Shown: positions 1 to 9,022, counted from the first letter of the stretch. The stretch: DNA of 64,000 nt from Comamonadaceae bacterium 2FH (GCA_005503335.1 SCMQ01000005.1:141659-205658), one strand, 5' to 3'. A program made the numbers and translations. The notes: generated by a model from the letters alone, not told the origin.

Positions 1-854
1 CAGCGGAGTGCGTCGAGCGCGCGCTCGGCGAAGCCCGCCGGCACAGGGCGGATGTCTGCATTGCGGTCGGCGGCGGATCCACCATCGGACTCGCCAAGGC
101 AATGGCACTGGTCGCCGACATCCGCATCATTGCGGTGCCGACGACGTACGCGGGCAGCGAGGTCACGCCCATCTACGGCATCACGACGGATGGATTGAAA
201 AAGACCGGGCGCGACGTGCGCGTCCTGCCCCGTACCGTGATCTACGACCCCGACCTCACGCTGACGCTTCCGGCGGCCATCAGCGTCGCCAGTGGCATGA
301 ATGCCATGGCGCATGCCGCCGAGGGTCTGTACGCCAGGGACCGCAACCCCGTGTGCAGCCTGATGGCCGAGGAGGGCTTGCGTGCGCTGGCCCGGTCCCT
401 GCCCGTGCTGGCCACGAACGGCGCGGATCGGGAGGCACGGGCGAGTGCCTTGTACGGCGCGTGGTTGTGTGGCAGCGTTCTGGGAAGCGTCGGCATGGCG
501 CTGCACCACAAGCTGTGCCACACGCTGGGCGGAACCTTTAACCTGCCGCATGCCGAACTGCATACCGTCATGCTGCCGCATGCGATCGGCTACAACGAGG
601 TCGTCGCCTCGGATGCCGCCGCGCGCATCGCGTCGGCCATCGGCTCGAGCCGTGCTGGCGCTGGCTTGCAGGATCTCGCCAGGCGGTGCGGCGCCCCACT
701 TGCGTTGAAGGACATCGGGATGAAGGCGGAAGACCTGCCGCGTGCCGCGGATCTGGCCTGCCAGGATCCGTACTGGAACCCGCGCGCATTTCAGCGTTCG
801 GACGTGTTGGAATTGTTGCAGCGTGCGTTCGACGGCGTACCAATCACTGCGTAG
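1..854 (+). CDS. Maleylacetate reductase, 5' end missing at window edge
   Basis: The gene runs in from the left edge; 283 residues are visible and about 70 N-terminal residues are probably missing, since the family is usually 350-360 long. It belongs to the iron-type alcohol dehydrogenase fold. The visible part opens with the nucleotide-binding GGGST segment, followed by PTTYAGSEVTPIYG, typical of maleylacetate reductases, and a histidine-rich middle (ALHHKLCHTLGG) that lines the active site. Family enzymes reduce maleylacetate to 3-oxoadipate with NAD(P)H at the end of hydroxyquinol or chlorocatechol ring-cleavage pathways, in the cytoplasm. The next gene starts 7 bases after its stop, so the two are probably co-transcribed. 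The family call is secure; the upstream aromatic substrate cannot be seen. Confidence 0.88.
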   Translation, partial: AECVERALGEARRHRADVCIAVGGGSTIGLAKAMALVADIRIIAVPTTYAGSEVTPIYGITTDGLKKTGRDVRVLPRTVIYDPDLTLTLPAAISVASGMNAMAHAAEGLYARDRNPVCSLMAEEGLRALARSLPVLATNGADREARASALYGAWLCGSVLGSVGMALHHKLCHTLGGTFNLPHAELHTVMLPHAIGYNEVVASDAAARIASAIGSSRAGAGLQDLARRCGAPLALKDIGMKAEDLPRAADLACQDPYWNPRAFQRSDVLELLQRAFDGVPITA

Positions 855-861
855 GAGAACC

Positions 862-1743
862 ATGATGAAGATCGCATTCGTGGGAGTTGGAAAGATGGGC
901 CTGCCCATGGCGACGCACTTGCGCTCGGCAGGGCATGCTGTGGCCGCCTTCGATCCAGGGCCGGCGGCTCAGCAACGGGCTCGGCAAGCCGGCCTGGAGG
1001 TGGCCGAGTCATTCGAAGCTGCAGCGGCCGACGCGGAGGTGATCGTGTCCTCGTTGTCGAACGACGCGGTGCTGCTCGCGGTGGCGGACCAGATCGCAGC
1101 ACGCAGCCGTGGCCGTTGTTCGTGGATCGACACCAGCACCGTGTCGGTCGCCGCGTCGGCCTCGGCCGCCGAGCGCGTGGCCGAGGCAGGGGTGCCGCAC
1201 CTGCGTGCCACCGTGTCGGGCAACGCATCGATGGCCGAGGCGGCGCAGTTGACCGTGATGGCTTCCGGGCCGCGTGAGCTCTACGCTGCGCTGCTTCCGC
1301 TGCTAGCGTGCTGGGGTCCCCGGCAGTTCTATCTGGGCGATGCCGAGCAAGCGAGACTCATGAAGCTTGTCATCAACCTGATGATCGCCCATACGACCGC
1401 AGCGCTTTCTGAAGCGCTGACGTTGGGTCGAAAGGGCGGCCTCGAATGGTCCGACCTCTGGGCGGTGATCTCCGAAAGCGCCGTCGCCTCACCGATCGTG
1501 AAGGCGAAGGGCAGGCAGCTCGTCGATCGCGACTTCTCGCCCACATTCACTGTGGAGCAAATGCGCAAGGATCTGCATCTCATCATGGAGGCCGGCACCC
1601 AGCTCGGCGCGCCGCTGCCACTGACATCCCAAGTGGCTGCGCAGCAGTCCGCCGCCGACGAGGCTGGCTTTGGCGCAGAGGACTACGCCGCTGTGATCAA
1701 GCTTGCCGAGCAGGCCGCCGGACTGCCGATCGATCGAACGTAA
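862..1743 (+). CDS. NAD(P)-dependent beta-hydroxyacid dehydrogenase (3-hydroxyisobutyrate dehydrogenase family)
   Basis: The 293-residue protein starts with FVGVGKMGLPMATHLRSAG, the GxGxMGxxMAxxL Rossmann signature of beta-hydroxyacid dehydrogenases. The LMKLVINLMI segment near residue 170 carries the family's catalytic lysine. Length matches the family. I chose the ATG at 862 because GGAG, overlapping the upstream stop, lies just before it; an in-frame ATG follows at 865. The enzyme should oxidise a small hydroxyacid or reduce the matching semialdehyde in the cytoplasm. Its coupling to maleylacetate reductase suggests a role in the same catabolic operon. The exact substrate (hydroxyisobutyrate, tartronate semialdehyde or another) cannot be read from sequence. 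Confidence 0.85.
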   Translation: MMKIAFVGVGKMGLPMATHLRSAGHAVAAFDPGPAAQQRARQAGLEVAESFEAAAADAEVIVSSLSNDAVLLAVADQIAARSRGRCSWIDTSTVSVAASASAAERVAEAGVPHLRATVSGNASMAEAAQLTVMASGPRELYAALLPLLACWGPRQFYLGDAEQARLMKLVINLMIAHTTAALSEALTLGRKGGLEWSDLWAVISESAVASPIVKAKGRQLVDRDFSPTFTVEQMRKDLHLIMEAGTQLGAPLPLTSQVAAQQSAADEAGFGAEDYAAVIKLAEQAAGLPIDRT

Positions 1744-1960
1744 GACACACGATCCTGAAGCCATTCTCCCCGCCGCCTACGAGGCGCTGGAGCTGGGCGT
1801 CGTCAAGCTCGACCGAATCGGGTCAATCGCTTCAAGGACTCCATTAAGGATGCACGTCCAACTGGGAAGATGTGGTGAATCAGCTGCGTTCGGCACGGCG
1901 GATGGCGTTGCATCAGCGGCGAGTGGCGCAGCAATTCAGCCCCTGATTGGGAAGATAGAT
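1744..1960 (+). other. Short gene-poor stretch with a possible coding remnant
   Basis: This stretch lies between the dehydrogenase and the Dabb gene. One frame reads AILPAAYEALELGVVKLDR and, after a single shift of frame, another reads VNRFKDSIKDARPTGKMW before a stop near 1874. The two pieces look like the C-terminal end of one protein broken by a frameshift, with the coding bias of the neighbours. I do not recognise the family and see no start codon or domain. It may be a gene remnant left by the same rearrangement that brought in the IS5-type relic downstream, or it may be chance. Confidence 0.3.
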
Positions 1961-2266
1961 ATGCCTGTCAAGCACATTGTCATGTGGGATGTTCGCGGGG
2001 ACACCCCCAAGGAGAAAGGCGAAGCGATCCAGTTCGTCCGGCAGCGGTTCGAGTCCCTTCGAGGTCAGATCCCAGGGCTGCTGCATCTCGAGTTGGGTGT
2101 CGATGTCAGCCTCGTGGACTATGCTTGCGATGTGGTTCTCTACACCGAATTCGACAGCCAGGAGTCGCTGCAGAGCTATGCACGTCACCCCGCCCACTTG
2201 CGGGTTCGAGAGGAGGTTGGAAGTCTGCGCATAGCACGACACCAAGTGGACTATTTCGTGCCATAG
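1961..2266 (+). CDS. Dabb family (stress-responsive alpha/beta barrel) protein
   Basis: This 101-residue protein opens with MPVKHIVMWDV, the usual first strand of dimeric alpha/beta barrel (Dabb) proteins with its early histidine. It continues through PGLLHLELGVDVS and ends in a short strand with HPAHLRVREEV, the conserved HPxHxxV-like helix. Length fits the family, about 95-110 residues. Dabb proteins are small cytoplasmic barrels often encoded with aromatic or polyketide catabolic enzymes, where some act as cyclases or lyases and many have no assigned activity. The same frame is open further upstream, but ATG 1961 matches the domain start exactly. Function in this cluster is unassigned. Confidence 0.75.
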   Translation: MPVKHIVMWDVRGDTPKEKGEAIQFVRQRFESLRGQIPGLLHLELGVDVSLVDYACDVVLYTEFDSQESLQSYARHPAHLRVREEVGSLRIARHQVDYFVP

Positions 2267-2349
2267 GTGTGCGTTCGCGGTTTTCCGTCTATCAGTATCC
2301 GGGTCGATCGGACGGCAGAAAAACTGGCAGGTCGTTCGGCCTGCATGCC

Positions 2350-2760
2350 GCGCTCACGGGCGTATCTGTTCCATAAGCCGCTTCCGGCCCGCCGAGCAGA
2401 TGCTCGACCCTGGCCTGAACCCGTGACTAGTTGCGGTTCTTGGCGCGGGAGGCCTCGTCGACGATGCCGCCTCGCCGGGTACGCTGGTTCGTGAAGTCTC
2501 GGGCTTGTTTAAGGGCCTTGCCCTCGTTCAGACCCGTCTGGCTGGCATAGGCCGAGTCGCCGTACACGCGGTGCTCGGCGCCATGCAGGAAGTCAGCAGC
2601 GGATGTTTGTCGTTCACGGTGGCAGAAATACCATTGCTGACCCTTGCGGGCAGATCTGGTGCGCCTCTGGGTCGAGCGCCTTGTCGGTATTCTTGGTCGA
2701 GCTGGGCGTGCCAATGCATGCCCGACCTGGCCTCGCAGTGAGACCGCCGCACGGTACGAG
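2350..2760 (-). pseudogene. IS5-type transposase remnant, frameshifted and interrupted by a stop
   Basis: On the minus strand the pieces of an IS5-family DDE transposase can be read in order but not in one frame. First comes SSTKNTDKALDPEAHQ, then, in another frame, RKGQQWYF, then HRVYGDSAYASQTGL and ARDFTNQRTRRGG. An in-frame TAG follows AKNRN, after which SRVQARVEHLLGG continues the normal transposase tail before similarity fades. YGDSAYAS and RVEH are hallmark segments of the family. The N-terminal half and clear terminal inverted repeats are not visible, so this is a dead fragment. It separates two halves of a catabolic block and marks a past insertion. Confidence 0.78.
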
Positions 2761-2989
2761 CCAAAGCAGCCCGAGGCCCTCCGCGGCAGGCTGTTGCGCG
2801 ACGTGGTCGCTGTCCTGTCGCCGTCCCCCACTGTCCTGATCTTCGGCGAGCTCCGACCGTTCTCGACGGGTATTTCCTGAGGTTATATCTCTAGGAGTAT
2901 TTTTCAGTCGTTTTTTTATTCCTGTCTTCCTACACTTCAACGCACCGCCAAACAAGAAGGATTGGCGGCAACCCCAGCGGAGACAATGG

Positions 2990-4492
2990 ATGAACGAGGC
3001 GCAAGCAACGCAAGAGCGGACGGCCGATTTGGAGTCGTTTCAGCTATTCATCGACGGCCAGACCGTGGATGCAGCATCGGGACGGACCTTTGGAACGGTT
3101 GACCCGTACACCGGTGAGACCTGGGCGACCGTGGCCGATGGCAGCACGGAAGACGTGGATCGGGCGGTGTCTGCCGCGCGCCGTGCCCTGCAAGGATCTT
3201 GGGGCAAGCTCAGCGGTTTTCAGCGCGCCAAGCTGATGCGCCGCCTGGGTGAACTGATCGACCGGAATGCGGAAGCGCTCGCCCGCCTGGAGGTGCGCGA
3301 CTCGGGCAAGCTGTACCGGGAGATGATCTTCCAACTGCGCTACCTGCCCGAGTGGTTCAACTACTACGCGGGCCTCGCTGACAAGCTCGAGGGGCGCACC
3401 ATACCCACCGACAAGAGCAATTTCTTCGTCTACACCAAGCGCGAGCCAGCCGGGGTGGTCGCGGCAATCACGCCCTGGAACGCGCCGCTCATGTTGATGG
3501 CGTTCAAGCTGGCCCCTGCACTGGCCGCGGGCTGCACCTTCGTGATCAAGCCCTCCGAGCACGCCCCGGCCTCGACGCTGGCCTTTGCGCGCCTGGTCGA
3601 GGAGGCGGGATTTCCGCCGGGGGTGTTCAACGTCGTCACCGGCCTCGACCGCTCTCTGGGGGCCCACCTGGCCGGCCATCCCGATGTCAACAAGGTCGTC
3701 TTCACCGGTTCCACCGCCACCGGCCGTGCCGTGGCCCAGGCCGCGGCGGGCAAGCTCAATGGCGTGGTTCTGGAGCTGGGCGGAAAGTCACCGCAGATCG
3801 TCTTCGAGGATGCCGATGTGACCGCTGCGGCCAATGGCGTGATTGCGGGTATCTTCGCCGCCTGCGGTCAGACCTGCATGGCCGGCTCGCGACTCATCGT
3901 CCATCGCAGCATCGCCGACGAGCTGGTGGCCCGCATTGCGGAGCGCGCGAGAACGATTCGCCTTGGAGATCCCCAGGATGAAGCCACCGAGATGGGGCCG
4001 ATTTCGAACCTCCCCCAGTTTCAGCGGGTCAGCGAGTACCTGCGCAGTGCCGAGCTTGAGGGCGCGAGGATGCTGGTGGGCGGGGTCGCGGACATTGGCA
4101 GCGGCTGGTTCGTCAAGCCCACCATCCTGACCGACGTGACACCCGCCATGCGCGTGTGGCGCGAGGAGATCTTCGGGCCGGTGCTGTGCGTGAGCCCCTT
4201 CGACACGGAAGAACAAGCCATCGCCATGGCCAACGACACCGAGTATGGCCTGGCGGGTTCGGTATGGACACTCAACATCCAGCGCGCCCATCGCGTGGCG
4301 GATCGCATGCACGCGGGCACCGTGTGGATCAACTCCTACCGCGCCGTCTCGCCCAGTGTGCCGTTCGGAGGCTTCGGTGCAAGCGGCCTCGGCCGCGAGA
4401 ACGGGATCGAATCGGTGCTGGACTTCACCGAAACCAAGTCGGTGTGGGTGGAGCTGACAGGGGCCACGCGCGACCCCTTCCGCATGGTCTGA
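2990..4492 (+). CDS. NAD(P)-dependent aldehyde dehydrogenase
   Basis: A full-length 500-residue aldehyde dehydrogenase. Landmarks in order are the ITPWNAPLM segment (cofactor and substrate channel), IKPSEHAP, the FTGSTATGR glycine motif, VLELGGKSPQ with the general-base glutamate, and GQTCMAGSR with the nucleophilic cysteine. EEIFGPVL lies near the C-terminus. It oxidises an aldehyde to the acid in the cytoplasm. ATG 2990 is used because CGGAG lies about 8 bases upstream. The gene follows a gene-poor, AT-rich stretch after the IS5-type relic, so it probably has its own promoter and heads the operon with the SDR, sulfatase and Bug genes. It resembles betaine/hydroxymuconic semialdehyde-type enzymes, but the substrate is not determined. 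Confidence 0.92.
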   Translation: MNEAQATQERTADLESFQLFIDGQTVDAASGRTFGTVDPYTGETWATVADGSTEDVDRAVSAARRALQGSWGKLSGFQRAKLMRRLGELIDRNAEALARLEVRDSGKLYREMIFQLRYLPEWFNYYAGLADKLEGRTIPTDKSNFFVYTKREPAGVVAAITPWNAPLMLMAFKLAPALAAGCTFVIKPSEHAPASTLAFARLVEEAGFPPGVFNVVTGLDRSLGAHLAGHPDVNKVVFTGSTATGRAVAQAAAGKLNGVVLELGGKSPQIVFEDADVTAAANGVIAGIFAACGQTCMAGSRLIVHRSIADELVARIAERARTIRLGDPQDEATEMGPISNLPQFQRVSEYLRSAELEGARMLVGGVADIGSGWFVKPTILTDVTPAMRVWREEIFGPVLCVSPFDTEEQAIAMANDTEYGLAGSVWTLNIQRAHRVADRMHAGTVWINSYRAVSPSVPFGGFGASGLGRENGIESVLDFTETKSVWVELTGATRDPFRMV

Positions 4493-4499
4493 ATCAGGT

Positions 4500-5309
4500 A
4501 TGAAAACAGCATCAGGAACTACTGCCATGAACAACGTGCAAGAGCCGACGCCGCAGAGGCTCAAGGGCAAGGTCGTCGTCGTCACCGGGGCCGGACAGGG
4601 CATTGGCAAGGCGTATTCACGCCGCCTGGCCGAGGAGGGGGCGCAGGTGTTGATGGTCGACATCAACGAGAAGGCCGTGCGGGAGGCCGCAGCGGAGCTC
4701 CGGGAGGCCTCGCTGAACGTGCAGGGCTGGGCCCTGGACGTGGCGCGCGCCGAGGATGTCAAGCGCTTTGCTGACGAGCTCTCTGAGCAGCATGAGCGCA
4801 TCGACGGACTCGTGAACAACGCAGCCATCTTCTCCTCGCTCAAGCTCATGCCGTTCTGGGAGATCGATACGGCCCAATGGGACCAGGTGATGGCGGTGAA
4901 TGTCCGCGGGCCTTGGATGCTGGTCACGGCGCTGCTGCCTAGGCTGCGCGCGGCGGGCGGGGCCAGCGTGGTCAACATCGGCTCGGACGCAGTGTGGATG
5001 GGAAAGCCGGGCTACCTGCACTACGTGGTCAGCAAGGCCGCCGTTTACGGCATGACGCACGCCATGGCCCGCGAGCTGGGTGCTGACAACATCCGCGTCA
5101 ACACGCTCTCACCGGGCTTCACGACGACCGAGGTGCCGCGCGAAACCTTCACCGAAGCACAGCTCACCGGCATCCTGAAGTCGCAGGCTCTCCAGCGCGT
5201 GGCAAGCACGGGCGACATGGTGGGCGTTGTGTCCTTCCTGATGAGCGAGGACAGCCGCTGGATCACGGGCCAGACGCTGCACGTGACCGGTGGCCTCCTG
5301 CATCGCTGA
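4500..5309 (+). CDS. SDR family oxidoreductase
   Basis: A classical short-chain dehydrogenase of 269 residues from ATG 4500. An alternative in-frame ATG at 4527, nine codons on, has AGGA at better spacing and may be the true start. The Rossmann motif TGAGQGIG sits near residue 30, followed by NNAAIF, an INIGSD-like serine strand and HYVVSKAAVYG with the YxxxK catalytic pair. The C-terminal ITGQTLHVTGG is the usual SDR ending. It should oxidise or reduce an alcohol/ketone pair with NAD(P). It begins 7 bases after the aldehyde dehydrogenase, which suggests the two act in sequence on an alcohol then an aldehyde. Confidence 0.9.
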   Translation: MKTASGTTAMNNVQEPTPQRLKGKVVVVTGAGQGIGKAYSRRLAEEGAQVLMVDINEKAVREAAAELREASLNVQGWALDVARAEDVKRFADELSEQHERIDGLVNNAAIFSSLKLMPFWEIDTAQWDQVMAVNVRGPWMLVTALLPRLRAAGGASVVNIGSDAVWMGKPGYLHYVVSKAAVYGMTHAMARELGADNIRVNTLSPGFTTTEVPRETFTEAQLTGILKSQALQRVASTGDMVGVVSFLMSEDSRWITGQTLHVTGGLLHR

Positions 5310-5323
5310 GACGGATTGCATCC

Positions 5324-6934
5324 ATGACCTCGAAACCGAATTTCCTCTTCATCACGACCGACCAGCAGCGTGCGGATCATCTGGGCTGCTACGGCAATGC
5401 GCAGATCCGAACGCCGCACATCGATTCGTTGGCCAACCGGGGCCGTCGCTTTGACCGCTTCTACGTTGCCACCGGCGTGTGCATGGCCAACCGCGCCTCT
5501 CTCATGACCGGGCGCATGCCATCGCTGCATGGCACCCGGTGCAACGGCATTCCTTTGGCGCGCAATGCCACGACCTTCGTGGACCTGCTGCGCGACGCCG
5601 GCTATTACACCGGCCTGGTGGGCAAGTGCCACCTGCAGAACATGACGGACATGCCTCCCGAGGCGCCGCCCGACCCGGTGCCGGCGGGCCTGACGCCGCC
5701 GGTGGAAGCGCATGCGGACGCCGTCAAGAACCGCTGGAGCGAAGGCGGCTACGACATGGAGCTGTTGCGCAAGTGGCGCGACGATCCTGCGCACCGGGTG
5801 CAGACGCCGTACTATGGCTTCGACCATGTCGATCTCTGCACCATGCACGCAGACATGGTGGAGGGCGACTACGCGCGATGGTTGCACGAGGTGGCGGGTG
5901 ACATAGACCGACTGCGCGGGCCGAAAAATGCCATTCCCGACGATCGCTACACCGCCCCTCAGGCCTACCGGACCCGCGTCCCGGAGCACCAGTATCCCAG
6001 CGCCTGGGTCGGCGACCGAGCCGATGATTTCCTGGAGTCGGCCGCGCGGCGCAAGCAACCCTTCTTCCTTCACTGTTCGTTCGCTGATCCGCACCACCCC
6101 TTTACGCCGCCTGGCAAGTACTGGGACATGTACGACCCCAAGGACATGGTCCTTCCGGCATCGTTCTACCAGAGCGCCGATAGCTCCTTTGCCCCCGTGG
6201 CCGCGCTGCACCGGGAACGCGCGCAAGGGCGCGGCCGCATCAACTCCACCGTCGGCTTTGCCGCCACGGAGCGCGAGGCCAAGGAGGCGCTGGCGCTGAC
6301 CTACGGCATGATCAGCATGATCGACGATGTCGTCGGTCGGCTGATGGCCAAGCTGGCGGCGCTGGGTCTCGACCGCAACACCGTCGTCATCTTCACCAGC
6401 GACCATGGCGATTTCATGGGCGACCATGGGCTGCTGCTGAAATCGGCCCTGCATTACCAGAGCCTCATTCGAGTGCCGTTCATCTGGGCTGAGCCACCGG
6501 GGGCTGCCCTGACTGCAGCGGGACAGTCGACCCACGCGCTCGCGGGAACGGTCGATATCCCGGCAACCATTCTTGCTCGCGCGCAATTGGCGTCGTTTCA
6601 TGGCATGCAGGGGCGCAATCTGCTGCCGCTGCTTGCGGGTCACGAGGCGGCCGGACGGGATGCGGTGTTGATCGAGGAGGACGGCCACGCGCCGACATTC
6701 GGTCTGACGGTGCCCGTGCGTGTACGCACGGTGGTGACCGCCACGCACCGCCTGACGCTCTATGACCAGCCCGGCTGGTCCGAGCTGTATGACCTGCGCA
6801 GCGACCCGAACGAGTTGGTCAATTTGATCGACGACCCTCGCCACGCCAGCGAACGGGCTCACATGTTCGAGCTGCTGGCTCGCGAGCTGATGATGGCCGA
6901 TGACCGCTCACCGTTTCCGTTGGGGCGGGCCTGA
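5324..6934 (+). CDS. Sulfatase family hydrolase (type I, alkaline-phosphatase fold)
   Basis: A 536-residue sulfatase without an evident signal peptide, so probably cytoplasmic. FITTDQQRADHLGCYG at the N-terminus supplies the metal-binding aspartates. The modification site reads CMANRASLMTGR: the cysteine that would become formylglycine is followed by alanine, not the usual proline, and by arginine at position 5, so it still fits the relaxed CxAxR form. IFTSDHGDFMGDHG is the C-terminal metal site. Family members hydrolyse sulfate esters, and some act on phosphonate or phosphate esters. The gene follows the SDR by 14 bases. No formylglycine-generating enzyme is in the window. Substrate is unknown; an organosulfate is a reasonable guess. 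Confidence 0.85.
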   Translation: MTSKPNFLFITTDQQRADHLGCYGNAQIRTPHIDSLANRGRRFDRFYVATGVCMANRASLMTGRMPSLHGTRCNGIPLARNATTFVDLLRDAGYYTGLVGKCHLQNMTDMPPEAPPDPVPAGLTPPVEAHADAVKNRWSEGGYDMELLRKWRDDPAHRVQTPYYGFDHVDLCTMHADMVEGDYARWLHEVAGDIDRLRGPKNAIPDDRYTAPQAYRTRVPEHQYPSAWVGDRADDFLESAARRKQPFFLHCSFADPHHPFTPPGKYWDMYDPKDMVLPASFYQSADSSFAPVAALHRERAQGRGRINSTVGFAATEREAKEALALTYGMISMIDDVVGRLMAKLAALGLDRNTVVIFTSDHGDFMGDHGLLLKSALHYQSLIRVPFIWAEPPGAALTAAGQSTHALAGTVDIPATILARAQLASFHGMQGRNLLPLLAGHEAAGRDAVLIEEDGHAPTFGLTVPVRVRTVVTATHRLTLYDQPGWSELYDLRSDPNELVNLIDDPRHASERAHMFELLARELMMADDRSPFPLGRA

Positions 6935-6981
6935 GCGCCCGTCTATCGGTCATGACACCCAAGAGTTTCGAGGAGATAAGC

Positions 6982-7974
6982 ATGACAGCACTTCGTACCA
7001 TCCGGCGCCGGACCTTCTTGCAGAGCGCCAGCGCGTTCGGCGCCTGCCTTGCGCTGCCCGCACTCGCGCAGGGTCCCGCTTTTCCCAGGGGGCCGATCAG
7101 GTTCGTTCTTCCGGTGGCCGCCGGTGGCGCCGCCGATGCGAGCACCCGACCGCTGACGCTGGAGCTGGAGCGGTCGCTCAAGCAGCCGGTGATCGTCGAG
7201 AACAAGCCGGGCGGGCTCTTCACGATAGGCCTGCAGACCGTCCTGCAGGCGCCAGCCGATGGGCACACGCTCATCTACCTCTACAACAGCGTGGCGTCGG
7301 TGCAGGCGGTCCACAGGCGGTTCGACATCAACCGCCAGCTGATTCCGGTCACGCAGACCTCCAGCATTCCCATGGTCCTGTTGGTGCCGGGAAATTCGCG
7401 CTTCAAGACGCTAGGCGAACTGGTGGCCTACGCCCGTGCCAACCCCCGCAAGCTGAACTACTCGTCCCTTGGCCCCGGCAGCACCGAGCATCTGAAGGCC
7501 GTTCAGATCGAACGGTCCGCGGGCTTCCAGGCGCAGAACGTGCCTTACAAGTCCGGTCCGGAGATGGTCAAAGGCCTGATCGGGGGCGAGGTGGACTTCA
7601 CGCTGACGGCCGCGACGTTCGCGCACACGTTTGCCCCAAAAGGACAGGTTCGTGTGCTCGCGGTTCTTGACCGTCTGCGCATGAGGGAGATGCCCGACGT
7701 TCCCACCCTCTCGGAGGCCGGCGTCAACGTACCTCCGCTGACCTTCTGGGGCGGCTATGCCGTTCATGCCGACACACCGGCGCCCATCGTGCAGCGCCTG
7801 TACGAGGAACTCACCGCTGCGGCCACCAAGCCTTCGGTGCGCGAGCTTCTGGCGCCCATGGGTATCCTGACCGTCACGAGCAAGTCGCCCCAGGACTTTC
7901 GGAAGCTGATCGCGGACGATGTCGCCTGGATGGCGGAAACCGCGAAAGATCTCGACATCGCGCTCGAGAAGTGA
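6982..7974 (+). CDS. Bug/TctC family periplasmic solute-binding protein
   Basis: The protein has 330 residues from ATG 6982, which has AGGAG five bases upstream; an ATG at 6952 in the same frame lacks a good ribosome site. The N-terminus RRRTFLQSASAFGACLALP is a Tat-like signal with consecutive arginines, ending at a PALAQG cleavage region. The mature part begins FPRGPIRFVLPVAAGG, typical of Bug receptors, and continues with IVENKPGG and a C-terminal region ending in ALEK. Bug proteins capture carboxylated compounds in the periplasm for tripartite tricarboxylate transporters. No tctA or tctB partner is nearby, which is normal for Burkholderiales, where many receptors are orphans. The substrate is probably the compound degraded by this cluster. 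Confidence 0.9.
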   Translation: MTALRTIRRRTFLQSASAFGACLALPALAQGPAFPRGPIRFVLPVAAGGAADASTRPLTLELERSLKQPVIVENKPGGLFTIGLQTVLQAPADGHTLIYLYNSVASVQAVHRRFDINRQLIPVTQTSSIPMVLLVPGNSRFKTLGELVAYARANPRKLNYSSLGPGSTEHLKAVQIERSAGFQAQNVPYKSGPEMVKGLIGGEVDFTLTAATFAHTFAPKGQVRVLAVLDRLRMREMPDVPTLSEAGVNVPPLTFWGGYAVHADTPAPIVQRLYEELTAAATKPSVRELLAPMGILTVTSKSPQDFRKLIADDVAWMAETAKDLDIALEK

Positions 7975-8023
7975 TGCGCGCTTCCCCCCTCCACTTGATC
8001 CCAACGCATTCGAGGACATTCAT

Positions 8024-9001
8024 ATGAGATTGTGCCAATGGCTTGTTGCCGCCCTCGCGGCTACCGGTTTGGGTGCCTTTGCACCGACGCTTCTTGCCGC
8101 GGACTTTCCAGCCAGGCCCGTGACACTGATTTCGCCCACGGTCCCGGGCGGCGCCATGGATGGCGTTGCACGCCTGATCGCGCAACGACTCGGGCCGCGG
8201 CTGGGCCAGCCCGTGGTCATCGATTCGAAACCTGGTGCAGGGGGCACGTTGGGCGTCAGCCTCGCGGCCAGGGCGCCGGCGGACGGCCATACCCTGGTGA
8301 TCGTGGCCGACTCCTACCTGACGGTGGCCCCGCGCTTGCTGCGCGGTGTGAGCTTGCAGCCTTTCAAGGACCTGGCGCCGGTGATCGAGCTGGGTTCATC
8401 GCCCATGGTGCTCGTCGCCCACCCTTCGCTGCGCGTCAAGACGCTGGCCGAGTACCTGGCCAAGGTGCGTGCCGAGCCGGGCAAGGTGACATATGCCTCG
8501 GCAGGCGCCGGCTCTCCGCATCATCTGTTCATGGCGACGCTCGAGCAGCAACTGGGCTTGCGTCTGGCCCATGTGCCCTACAAGGGCGGGCCGCAAGCGT
8601 TCTCCGATGTGCTGGGCGGTCATGCCGACAGCATGTTCATCGCCATGAGCACGGCCGAGCCGCACATCAAGAGCGGCAAGCTGGTGGCACTGGGCGTGTC
8701 CGGGGCCAAGCGCCTGACTGAGCATCCCGGCATCCCGCCCATCGCCGAGCAGGCTCCGGGATATGAGAGCGAGTTCTGGTTCGCCCTGTTCGCACCCGGT
8801 GGCACGCCCGCTCCAGTGACCGCACGCCTTCACCGCGAGATTGCGGCAGTGCTCGCCGAGCCGGAGGTGATCCAGGGCATGAAGGCGCTCGGGGTGGCAC
8901 CCAGCGCTGGCAGCACGCCCGACTTATTGGCCCAGAAGCTGCGCCGCGAAGACGCGAAGATGGAACGACTCATTCGTGAGACCGGCCTCAAGCCCGAGTA
9001 A
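8024..9001 (+). CDS. Bug/TctC family periplasmic solute-binding protein (second copy)
   Basis: A second Bug receptor of 325 residues, 49 bases after the first. ATG 8024 is preceded by GAGG. A Sec signal peptide (hydrophobic residues about 5-24, ending LLAADFPARPV) gives periplasmic location. Diagnostic segments are FPARPVTLISPTVPGGAMD, VVIDSKPGAGGTLG and ASAGAGSPHHLF. It differs clearly from its neighbour, so the pair is not a fresh duplication and could bind different ligands of one pathway. It ends the plus-strand catabolic block, with the next gene on the opposite strand. No membrane subunits are present. Confidence 0.9.
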   Translation: MRLCQWLVAALAATGLGAFAPTLLAADFPARPVTLISPTVPGGAMDGVARLIAQRLGPRLGQPVVIDSKPGAGGTLGVSLAARAPADGHTLVIVADSYLTVAPRLLRGVSLQPFKDLAPVIELGSSPMVLVAHPSLRVKTLAEYLAKVRAEPGKVTYASAGAGSPHHLFMATLEQQLGLRLAHVPYKGGPQAFSDVLGGHADSMFIAMSTAEPHIKSGKLVALGVSGAKRLTEHPGIPPIAEQAPGYESEFWFALFAPGGTPAPVTARLHREIAAVLAEPEVIQGMKALGVAPSAGSTPDLLAQKLRREDAKMERLIRETGLKPE

Positions 9002-9022
9002 GCGCGGCTGAGCGCCCCGGCT

